From: Actinomycetota bacterium
GTDB taxonomy: Bacteria; Actinomycetota; Acidimicrobiia; Acidimicrobiales; Iamiaceae
DNA: 64,000 nucleotides
NCBI GenBank assembly: GCA_019639075.1
Contig: JAHBSO010000006.1
Coordinates: 1 to 64,000, forward strand
Direction of reading: 5' to 3'
Numbering within the stretch: the stretch's first letter is position 1; each line of letters begins with the position of its first letter. Below are positions 25,735 to 32,964 of the stretch, one piece after another. The notes beneath the pieces are model-generated. The model saw only the letters and a program-made list of their open reading frames with translations. It was not told the origin of the DNA and searched no databases. The translations under genes were made by a program, and so were the position numbers.

Positions 25735-27933
25735 GGCCTTGGTTAGCTCGACGGCGGAGTGCTTGTAGGCGGGCTGGCGGGAGTAGGGGTCGAAGCCCGG
25801 GGCGGTCAGGACGTTGACCTCGGGCCAGTGCATCGGGAGGAACACGTGGCCGGGCTGGACGGTGGGCGTGACCACGACCGTGGCATCGATCGAGCCGCGG
25901 ACCGAGCGCACCGCGGCCCGGTCGCCCGAGGAGAGGCCCCGGGCGTCGGCGTCCTTCGGCGACACCTCGATGTGGGGCCGCTCGGGTGCGAGCGAGGCGA
26001 GGAGCGACGAGCGCGCCGTGCGGGTCTGGGTGTGCCACTGCGCGGTGGTGCCCCGGCCGGTCATGAGGACGAGCGGGTGGTCGGCGTCGATCTGCTCGGG
26101 TGGTTCGGTCGGCTGGGACCAGACGAAGCGGGCCCGACCGTCGGGGGTGAAGAACCGGCCGTCGACGAAGAGGCGGCGCTCCCGTTCGGGCTTCGCCGCC
26201 CCCTCGGGGAGCGGCCACTGCACGCCCTCGGGGAAGTCATGGTCCAGTCCCTCGTGGCCGCCGATGCCGGTGATGTCGCAGGGCCGGCCCCGGCTCAGCT
26301 CGGCGAGGAGGTCGAACGCGGCGGCCGGCGACCGCCACCGGCGGAACATCGGGCCGCAGCCCCACTCCTCGGCGATCCCCTTGAAGATCTCGAAGTCGGT
26401 GCGGGCCTGACCGGGCGGGGCCTGGGCCCGTCGCACCCGGCCGACGCGCCGCTCGGAGTTGATGAACGTGCCCTCCTTCTCGCCCCACCCCGCCGCCGGG
26501 AGGAAGATGTCGGCCCGGCTCGCCGTCTCGGTGTCGGCGTAGAGGTCCTGGACCACGAGCAGGTCGAGCTCGTCGAGCAGCCGGTGCAGGCGCCCGTGGC
26601 CGATCCAGGAGTGCGCCGGGTTGGTGGCGATGATCCAGAGGCCCCGGATGGTCCCGTCCTCGATGCCGTCGAGGATCTGGTCGTAGGCGAGGCTCGGTCG
26701 GTCCGGGACGACGCCCGGGTCGATGCCGAGGATGTCGGCCACCTCGGCCCGCTGCGCGGGGTCGGTCGTGTCCCGGCCGGCGAACAGCGCGGTCGTGTTG
26801 GAGTACAGCCGCGACCCCATGGCGTTGCACTGACCGGTGATCGAGTTCGCGCCGGTGCCGGGACGGCCGATGTTGCCGGTCATGAGGGCGAGGGCGATGA
26901 TCGCCTGCGCGGTGCGCACCGCGTCGTGGCCCTGGTTCACGCCCATCGTCCACCAGAACGACACCCGTTCGCCCCCGGCGATGGCGTCGACGGCGGCCTC
27001 GAGCCGCTCGGGGTCGATGTCGGTCTCGGCGAACACCCGCTCGGGATCCCACGGCTCGACGTGGGCCGCGAACCCGTCGAAGCCGGTGGTGTGGGCGTCG
27101 ACGAAGGCCCGGTCGATCGCACCGCGGGCGATCAGGGCCCGGGCGATCCCGTAGAGCAGCGCCTGGTCGGACTTCGGTCGCAGCGCGAGGTGCTGGGTGG
27201 CGACCATCGACGTGTCGGTGACGCGGGGGTCGGCCACGATGATCTCCGGCGAGTGCGGGTTGCGCAGGAGCCGCTCGAACAGGATCGGGTGGGCCACCGC
27301 CAGGTTGGAGCCGACGAGCACGACGACGTCGGACTCCTCGAGGTCCGCGTAGGTGTACGGCGGTGCGTCGAACCCGAAGCACTCCTTGTGGGCGACGACG
27401 GAGGTGGCCATGCACTGGCGGGTGTTGCCGTCGCCGTGGACCATGCCGAGGCCGAACTTGGCCAGCGCTCCGAGCAGGGCCATCTCCTCGGTGACGATCT
27501 GGCCGGTGGAGAGGAACGCCACCGAGTCCGGCCCGTGCTCGGCCTGCACCCGGCGGACCCCCGTGCAGAACGCCTCGAACGCCCGGCCCCACTCGGTCGG
27601 CTGGAGCGAACGACCGCTGCGCACCATCGGGCGGGCGGCCCGATCGCGGTGGCGCATCGGCGCCATGGCCTCCCACCCCTTTGGGCAGGCCGTTCCGTCG
27701 TTCACCGGGTACCCGGCCGTGGGCACGACGTTGACCGCCCGCCCGTCGCGCACGTGGACGTCGAGCGAGCACCCGGTGGAGCAGTACCCGCAGATCGCGG
27801 AGGTCACCTCGTCGGGCATCCGGTTGACCGGCACCTGGACCGGCGCGCCGGCGGCGAGCCGGGCCCGGCGCAGCTCCTCGGTCCGCGGACCGTCCTTGGC
27901 CCGGAGGCTGCCGAAGGGCAGGTGCAGGCTCAC
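25732..27933 (-). CDS. nasA: assimilatory nitrate reductase catalytic subunit (NasA/NarB type)
   Basis: A 733-residue molybdopterin oxidoreductase that reduces nitrate to nitrite. The N-terminal [4Fe-4S] ligands are Cys48, Cys51, Cys55 and Cys83 (CGYCSTGCS, then ACPKGW). The molybdenum ligand is expected at Cys174 in GDGNTRQCMATSVV, as in NapA/NarB. There is no Tat signal, so it is cytosolic. No flavin or BFD domain is fused. The GTG start overlaps the stop of the ferredoxin-membrane anchor gene (GTGA), suggesting electrons arrive from that protein. Nitrite is then used by NirBD encoded upstream. The gene stops inside a P element arm. Confidence 0.9.
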   Translation of the reverse strand: MSLHLPFGSLRAKDGPRTEELRRARLAAGAPVQVPVNRMPDEVTSAICGYCSTGCSLDVHVRDGRAVNVVPTAGYPVNDGTACPKGWEAMAPMRHRDRAARPMVRSGRSLQPTEWGRAFEAFCTGVRRVQAEHGPDSVAFLSTGQIVTEEMALLGALAKFGLGMVHGDGNTRQCMATSVVAHKECFGFDAPPYTYADLEESDVVVLVGSNLAVAHPILFERLLRNPHSPEIIVADPRVTDTSMVATQHLALRPKSDQALLYGIARALIARGAIDRAFVDAHTTGFDGFAAHVEPWDPERVFAETDIDPERLEAAVDAIAGGERVSFWWTMGVNQGHDAVRTAQAIIALALMTGNIGRPGTGANSITGQCNAMGSRLYSNTTALFAGRDTTDPAQRAEVADILGIDPGVVPDRPSLAYDQILDGIEDGTIRGLWIIATNPAHSWIGHGRLHRLLDELDLLVVQDLYADTETASRADIFLPAAGWGEKEGTFINSERRVGRVRRAQAPPGQARTDFEIFKGIAEEWGCGPMFRRWRSPAAAFDLLAELSRGRPCDITGIGGHEGLDHDFPEGVQWPLPEGAAKPERERRLFVDGRFFTPDGRARFVWSQPTEPPEQIDADHPLVLMTGRGTTAQWHTQTRTARSSLLASLAPERPHIEVSPKDADARGLSSGDRAAVRSVRGSIDATVVVTPTVQPGHVFLPMHWPEVNVLTAPGFDPYSRQPAYKHSAVELTKA

Positions 27934-29684
27934 CGGGACCCTCCCGGCATCCGGTCGGGGGCGTCCGCGGTGAAGAACAGCTCGCGCTCGATCCAGGCCG
28001 CGGTGCCGACGGCGACGACGCAGGCGGCCCACACGGCGGCGCCGACGGCCGGGTCCGACGGCGCGACCAGCGCACCGGTCAGCGCCAGCGCGACACCGGC
28101 CACGCCCAGGCCGACGGCCAACTCGACCTGCCGGCGGAGCTGGTGGCTGAGCAGGTGGGCGGAGCGTCCGAGCGCGTCTCGCCGACCGCGGTGGCGTACG
28201 ACGAACACGACGGTCGCCAGGAGCACGGCCGCGACGCCGACGGCCACCGAGACCGCCGCCGCGGACCCGATGGCGCGGACGTCGATGTCCGACGCCGTCC
28301 CGGTGGTGCCCGACGTCGAGGGGTCGGCCAGGGCGGCGGCCGCGCAGGCCACCAGCGCGACCGTTGCCGCCCCGGCCGAGAGCGCGGTGGCGCCGAACCG
28401 GAGCACGACCCGGTCGATGCGCCAGAGGGGGTGACCCGTCACCGCGTAGAGGCGGGCCGAGCACCACAGGCCGAACAGGCCCGAGGCGACGGTGACACCG
28501 CCGAGGAGGTCCTCCCAGGACCGGGGGAGCAGACCGACCGCGCTCGCCGCGGTGGCCGCGGCGATGCCCGCGTAGGCACCGAACGCGACGATCTCGCGCG
28601 ACAACCAGGAGTGCCCGATCCCGAGCACCGCCCGCCACGCGACGAGGGGGCGGCCGAGGTGGAGGACCGCGGCGGCCATGGCGACCATGGCGGTGAGGAA
28701 GGCGACGATCGCGGCCTGGGTCGAGAGCGCGTCGGTGCCGCCGAGCCAGCCTCCGAACCGGCTCCCCAGCTCGGTGGTGGTGACGGCCCCGACCGAGAGC
28801 TGCGTGAGGACGAGCATGGCGACGAGCGGCGGGTGGTTGTGCGCCGGGCTGAGGCGGTGGTCGTCACCGGCGACGGCGTCGTCGGGCACGCGGCGGGCGG
28901 TCCGGTACACGGTGGTCGGGCGGGTGAGGTGCGACCGCGGTGCGGTGGGCACGAGGCGCACCGTGCGGTCGGCCCGGGCGTCGACGTCGGTCGCGGGATC
29001 GGTGAGCCCGATCGAGATCGCCTCGGTCGGGCACCCCTGCACGCAGGCCGGCGGTTCGCCGTCGGCCAGGCGGTGCGTGCACATGTCGCACTTGCGGACC
29101 ACCCCGAGGCGGGCGTTGAACGAGGGCACCTCGTACGGGCAGGTGAGCATGCAGTAGCGGCAGCCGATGCACTGGTCGTCGAGGTGGGCGACGATGCCGG
29201 TGACCGGGTCCTTCTCGTAGGCGTCGACCGGACAGCCGGCCAGGCACGCCGGCTCGACGCAGTGGTGGCACGCCGTGGTGACGTGCTGCGACCAGACCGG
29301 CGCGGCGGCAGGAGCCGCAGGCGCGGCCGCGGCGCCCACCCGGCCGATCCAGGTACCGAGCGTCGAACCGCCGGCCAGCACCCCGACCGAGCGCCAGGTC
29401 TCGCCGTCGTCGAGGCCGTTGAGCGAGTGGCACGCGGTGACGCACGCCTTGCAGCCGGTGCACCGGTCGAGGTCGACCTCGAACCGGTACTGGCGGCCGG
29501 CCCCGGGCGCCTCGGCCGGGAGGAGCGCTCGGTAGGTCGCCGCCCGGCCGTCGGCGCCGTCGGCCGCGCCGTCCCACGACTCCCACCACCGCTCGAACCG
29601 CTCCACGGCCGAGGCCGAGGGATCGGGATCGCGCCCCTCGATCGTGACGGGGACGGCCGACGGCCGGACGGACAGGTCGGTCAC
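27930..29684 (-). CDS. four-cluster ferredoxin fused to NrfD/DmsC-type membrane anchor
   Basis: A 584-residue fusion. Residues 70-225 are a DmsB-like electron-transfer domain with four Cys groups: 75/78/81/85, 139/142/147/151, 172/175/178/182 and 199/202/214/218, enough for four [4Fe-4S] clusters. From about residue 275 there are some eight membrane helices (VAMLVLTQLSVGAVTTTELG onward) like DmsC, which oxidises quinol. No Tat signal is present, so the clusters face the cytosol. It overlaps narK upstream and nasA downstream by GTGA, so its partner is almost surely the nitrate reductase. A family name of DMSO reductase subunit would be misleading. Confidence 0.85.
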   Translation of the reverse strand: MTDLSVRPSAVPVTIEGRDPDPSASAVERFERWWESWDGAADGADGRAATYRALLPAEAPGAGRQYRFEVDLDRCTGCKACVTACHSLNGLDDGETWRSVGVLAGGSTLGTWIGRVGAAAAPAAPAAAPVWSQHVTTACHHCVEPACLAGCPVDAYEKDPVTGIVAHLDDQCIGCRYCMLTCPYEVPSFNARLGVVRKCDMCTHRLADGEPPACVQGCPTEAISIGLTDPATDVDARADRTVRLVPTAPRSHLTRPTTVYRTARRVPDDAVAGDDHRLSPAHNHPPLVAMLVLTQLSVGAVTTTELGSRFGGWLGGTDALSTQAAIVAFLTAMVAMAAAVLHLGRPLVAWRAVLGIGHSWLSREIVAFGAYAGIAAATAASAVGLLPRSWEDLLGGVTVASGLFGLWCSARLYAVTGHPLWRIDRVVLRFGATALSAGAATVALVACAAAALADPSTSGTTGTASDIDVRAIGSAAAVSVAVGVAAVLLATVVFVVRHRGRRDALGRSAHLLSHQLRRQVELAVGLGVAGVALALTGALVAPSDPAVGAAVWAACVVAVGTAAWIERELFFTADAPDRMPGGSR

Positions 29685-31285
29685 AGGACCACGGCCTCCT
29701 CGAGCCCGGCCGGGGCCAGGTCGACGACCGGACCCGTGACCGATGCCGCGACCGGCACGGGCGCCTCGCCGGCGACCGGTTCGTCGACGACGGCGTCGTG
29801 GCTCGACGCCGGCTCGACCAGCCAGCGGCAGGCGATGCAGGCGAGGACGGCGCACGTGCCCATCACCAGGAACGTGGTCTGGGGTGAGGTGAGCATGAGG
29901 ACGGTGAGGAAGACGATGCCGCCGACGTTGCCGTAGGCACCGGCCATCCCGGCGATCTGCCCGCCGGAGCGGTGGCGCACCAGCGGGACGATCGCGTAGA
30001 CGGCGCCGTTGCCGGCCTGGGCGAACAGCGAGGTGACGAGCACGGCGGCCAGCGCGAGCCCGAGCGGCCAGGCCCCGGTCATGCGGGAGAGCACGAGGAA
30101 CCCGCCGGCCAGGCAGCCGAGGATGAGGGCGAGCCACCGGCGGCGGCTGCCGAACACGTCCGAGAACAAGCCGCCCGCAGGACGGGAGATCAGGTTCATG
30201 ACGGCGAACGTGGACCCGGCCGCGCCGGCCAGGGCGGCCGACAGCCCCCACGTGTCCTCGAAGTACTCGGGCAGGAACGACACCGCGGCCAGCTCCGAGC
30301 CGAACGTGCACATGTAGGCGAGCGACAGCACGGCGACCGACCGGAACGGGTACTGCTCGGCCTCGTCCCACCCGTCGGCGAGCGCCCGTCGGTTCACCCG
30401 GACGACGCTCGTGACCTGCAGGGCGAGGAGGGCGAGCGAAGCGGCCACCGCGCCGGCGAACACGGTCGCGGAGATGACGTTCACGTGGAGGATCCGCCAG
30501 GCGATCACGACGAGCGCGCCGGCCAGCGGCACCGACATGGCGATCAGCCCGAAGACGGCGCCCCGGCTGGTGACCTCGAGGGCGGCGGCCCGCTTGACCG
30601 CCTTGTAGGTGTGGCCCTCGGGGGTGTCGGTCACGGCCCGCAGGTAGATGCCGGCGTACCCGAGGCACAGGACACCGGTGAGCGCGACCGCCCACCGCCA
30701 CCCCTCCGAGCCGCCCGCCACGGTGGCGATGGTCGGCAGCGTGAGCGCCGCGGCCGCAGCTCCGAAGTTGCCCCAACCGCCGTAGATGCCCTCGGCGGTG
30801 CCCACCTCCGACGGTGGGAACCACTCCGACACCATGCGGATGCCGACGACGAACCCGGCGCCGACGACGCCCATCAGCAGGCGGCTGGCGATCAGCTGTT
30901 CGAAGCTCTGGGCGGTGGCGAACAGGAAGCACGGCACGGCGGCGAACGCCAGGATCGCGCTGAAGGTGCGGCGGGGGCCGAGCCGGTCGAGCACCCCGCC
31001 GATGATCACCCGGGCGGGGACCGTCAGAGCGAGGTTGCACAGACCCAGGGTGACGATCTGCGCCTTGGAGAGCCCGAACTGGTTGCCGATCGTCTTCGCG
31101 AACGGTGCGAAGTTGAACCAGGCGACGAAGGTCAGGAAGAACGCGAACCACGTGAGGTGGAGCGTGCGTTGGGCGGGACCTCGGCGGAACATCGTGGCGA
31201 CGAGGCCGAGGGCGGAACGGTCAGGGGCATCCGCGGCACGAGCCGACGGATCTGTGGTGATGATGTCCGTGGTCATGGGACGCAT
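29681..31285 (-). CDS. narK: nitrate/nitrite porter (NarK/NNP family MFS)
   Basis: A 534-residue transporter with 12 membrane helices. NNP signatures are present: IYGGWGNFGAAAAAL in helix 5 and AQAGNGAVYAIVPLV near helix 11. The N-terminal helix is WFAFFLTFVAWFNFAPFA. The ATG at 31285 follows GAGGGCGCAGC; ATG 31276 is an alternative. It is the first gene of the narK-anchor-nasA transcript, with all junctions overlapping. A GTCAC-N6-CACAC-N6-GAAAT array lies 14-41 bases upstream, compatible with GlnR-type nitrogen control. Confidence 0.9.
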   Translation of the reverse strand: MRPMTTDIITTDPSARAADAPDRSALGLVATMFRRGPAQRTLHLTWFAFFLTFVAWFNFAPFAKTIGNQFGLSKAQIVTLGLCNLALTVPARVIIGGVLDRLGPRRTFSAILAFAAVPCFLFATAQSFEQLIASRLLMGVVGAGFVVGIRMVSEWFPPSEVGTAEGIYGGWGNFGAAAAALTLPTIATVAGGSEGWRWAVALTGVLCLGYAGIYLRAVTDTPEGHTYKAVKRAAALEVTSRGAVFGLIAMSVPLAGALVVIAWRILHVNVISATVFAGAVAASLALLALQVTSVVRVNRRALADGWDEAEQYPFRSVAVLSLAYMCTFGSELAAVSFLPEYFEDTWGLSAALAGAAGSTFAVMNLISRPAGGLFSDVFGSRRRWLALILGCLAGGFLVLSRMTGAWPLGLALAAVLVTSLFAQAGNGAVYAIVPLVRHRSGGQIAGMAGAYGNVGGIVFLTVLMLTSPQTTFLVMGTCAVLACIACRWLVEPASSHDAVVDEPVAGEAPVPVAASVTGPVVDLAPAGLEEAVVL

Positions 31286-31299
31286 GCTGCGCCCTCGCG

Positions 31300-31326
31300 A
31301 TTTCGCCGACGTGTGGCACCGGTGAC
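31300..31326 (-). promoter_or_regulatory. candidate GlnR-type box upstream of narK
   Basis: On the minus strand GTCAC, CACAC and GAAAT follow each other at 11-base steps, resembling the GTnAC-N6-GnAAC pattern of actinobacterial GlnR sites. Only partly matching, and judged by eye. Confidence 0.3.
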
Positions 31327-31399
31327 CATCACGGGTCCGCCGTCGCACGGCGCCCGACCGGCGTTGTGAGGTCCCGGTCGGCCGTCCGCAAGGTCCACG

Positions 31400-32524
31400 T
31401 CAGCTCGCCATCAGGCGGTAGCCGCGACGCGTGACGGTCTGGATCCGGTCGCCCGCCGGGCCGAACCGGCGGCGGAGGCGGCCGACGGTGACCTCCACGA
31501 CGTGGTCGTCCGATTCGCCGGCCCACACCTCCCGCAGCAGCTGCCCCTTCGACACGACCTTGCCCGGTTGCCGGGCGAGCACGCCGAGCAGGTCGCGCTC
31601 GCGATCGGTGAGCCGGACCGGTTCCGATCCGCCGATCGACAGCAGGCGGCCCTGGACCAGCACCTGGATGCCCCGCAGGTCGATGGCGGTGCTCCGGTCG
31701 ACGAACGACGACACCAGCGCCTGGACCATCGCGCCGAGCCGGGGGTGGCGGGGCTCGACGCACTCGGGGATGCCGATCGAGCGGATCGTCGCCGCGGTGA
31801 CCGGACCGACCGCCACCGCGGCCACCGCACCGGACCGGACCGCGTCGAGCACCTCTGGCAAGTGGCCGCCGGCCTCGGCGATGGCGGCGAAGTTCTTGAC
31901 GGCGTGGGCCGACGTGAAGGTGATGGCATCGACCGATCGGGACGCGACGGCGCCGGCGAGCCGGGTGGCGGGGCCGGTGTCGGCCGGGAGGTCCCACTCG
32001 TAGACCGGCACGGCGACGACGTCGAACCCGAGATCGGCGACCCGCTCGGCGAGGACGGGTTCCCGCTCGCCGTCGAGCTGTACCGCGACCCGGAGCGGTC
32101 GTCCGTCGGAGGCCGTCGCCGGTCCCGACGCCAGGCGATCGAGCAGCTCGACGTAGGTGGCGGTGGGCGTCACCCAGTCGACGTCGATCCCGTACGTGGT
32201 GGCCGCGCCGGACGCCTTCGGTCCGCGGGCGACGACGCTCGCGGCGGACAACGCGTCGCGGAGGTCGTCGAGCAGGTCGAGGCCCTCGGCACTCGAGCAC
32301 CAGCCGCGCACGCCGAGGGCGGTGGCCAGCACGACCACGTCCGGCGGGTCGGCGATGATGCGGCGCGTGGCCTCGATCGTGCGGGACTCGTCGCCGAGCG
32401 GGAGCGTGCGGATCACCGGGGCCAGCACGGTCTCACCGCCCCGCCTGGCGATGAGCTCGGCCTGCTCCTCGGCGCGCCGATCGGCGGTGATGCCGACCCG
32501 GAAGCCGCTCAGTGCGCCGAACAT
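31400..32524 (-). CDS. nnaR: NnaR-type regulator: uroporphyrinogen-III synthase domain with winged helix
   Basis: A 374-residue protein. Residues about 5-260 are a HemD-like domain (GFRVGITADRRAEEQAELI, SVDAITFTSAHAVKNFAAI). Residues about 275-372 are an OmpR/PhoB-type winged helix (LTDRERDLLGVLARQPGKVV, VEVTVGRLRRRFG, IQTVTRRGYRL). This fusion is the architecture of NnaR, the co-activator of nitrate and nitrite assimilation genes in Streptomyces and mycobacteria. It sits between nirBD and narK, all on the minus strand. True uroporphyrinogen synthase activity is less likely. GGGAAG precedes the ATG. Confidence 0.85.
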   Translation of the reverse strand: MFGALSGFRVGITADRRAEEQAELIARRGGETVLAPVIRTLPLGDESRTIEATRRIIADPPDVVVLATALGVRGWCSSAEGLDLLDDLRDALSAASVVARGPKASGAATTYGIDVDWVTPTATYVELLDRLASGPATASDGRPLRVAVQLDGEREPVLAERVADLGFDVVAVPVYEWDLPADTGPATRLAGAVASRSVDAITFTSAHAVKNFAAIAEAGGHLPEVLDAVRSGAVAAVAVGPVTAATIRSIGIPECVEPRHPRLGAMVQALVSSFVDRSTAIDLRGIQVLVQGRLLSIGGSEPVRLTDRERDLLGVLARQPGKVVSKGQLLREVWAGESDDHVVEVTVGRLRRRFGPAGDRIQTVTRRGYRLMAS

Positions 32525-32607
32525 CTTCCCGAGCCTTCACCGAGCGTGTTGCCGGGCTGTTTCGACACGGTGTCCCGGCCGTGATCAGCGGGTCGGCGTC
32601 GCCGACG

Positions 32608-32964
32608 TCACACGCCGGGGTCGACGACGATCGTGCCGTCGACCGTCGTGACCGGGTGCACGTCGACCGACACCTCGGCCACGTCGAGGCATCGTCCCGT
32701 GCGCAGGTCGAACCGCTGCTTGCGCAGCGGAGACGCCACGTAGACCACGGCCGAGCCGTCGATCTCGGTCGTCCCCACCAGGCCCCGGGACAGCACCGAG
32801 GCCCCGCTGCACGGGTCGACGTCGTCGATCGCGAACAGCTCGTCGCCGACGAGGAACACGGCCACGGCCCGCCCCTCGACCAGCGCGCAGACCCCGCGGC
32901 CGGGACGGATCCAGTCGGCGTCGCACACCGGCACCCAGCCGTGCGCGTCGACGGTCGCGGTCAT
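32608..32964 (-). CDS. nirD: nitrite reductase (NADH) small subunit
   Basis: A 118-residue Rieske-fold subunit of assimilatory nitrite reductase. The strand order and the segment VCALVEGRAVAVFLVGDELF followed by DVDPCSGASVLSRGLVG and SPLRKQRFDLRTGRCLD match NirD, in which the Rieske cluster ligands are lost; the CxH/CxxH pairs are indeed absent. Its ATG overlaps the nirB stop (ATGA), ensuring balanced synthesis. The 83 bases behind it, before nnaR, contain no clear terminator, so nnaR may be partly read through. Confidence 0.88.
   Translation of the reverse strand: MTATVDAHGWVPVCDADWIRPGRGVCALVEGRAVAVFLVGDELFAIDDVDPCSGASVLSRGLVGTTEIDGSAVVYVASPLRKQRFDLRTGRCLDVAEVSVDVHPVTTVDGTIVVDPGV

Noticed and set aside
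27930..29684. True DMSO reductase electron-transfer subunits
   Set aside because: The catalytic partner is NasA/NarB-like with a Cys molybdenum ligand region and the neighbours are nitrate genes; no DmsA is present.
31400..32524. Functional hemD for heme or siroheme synthesis
   Set aside because: The C-terminal winged helix and location between nirBD and narK favour the NnaR regulator.
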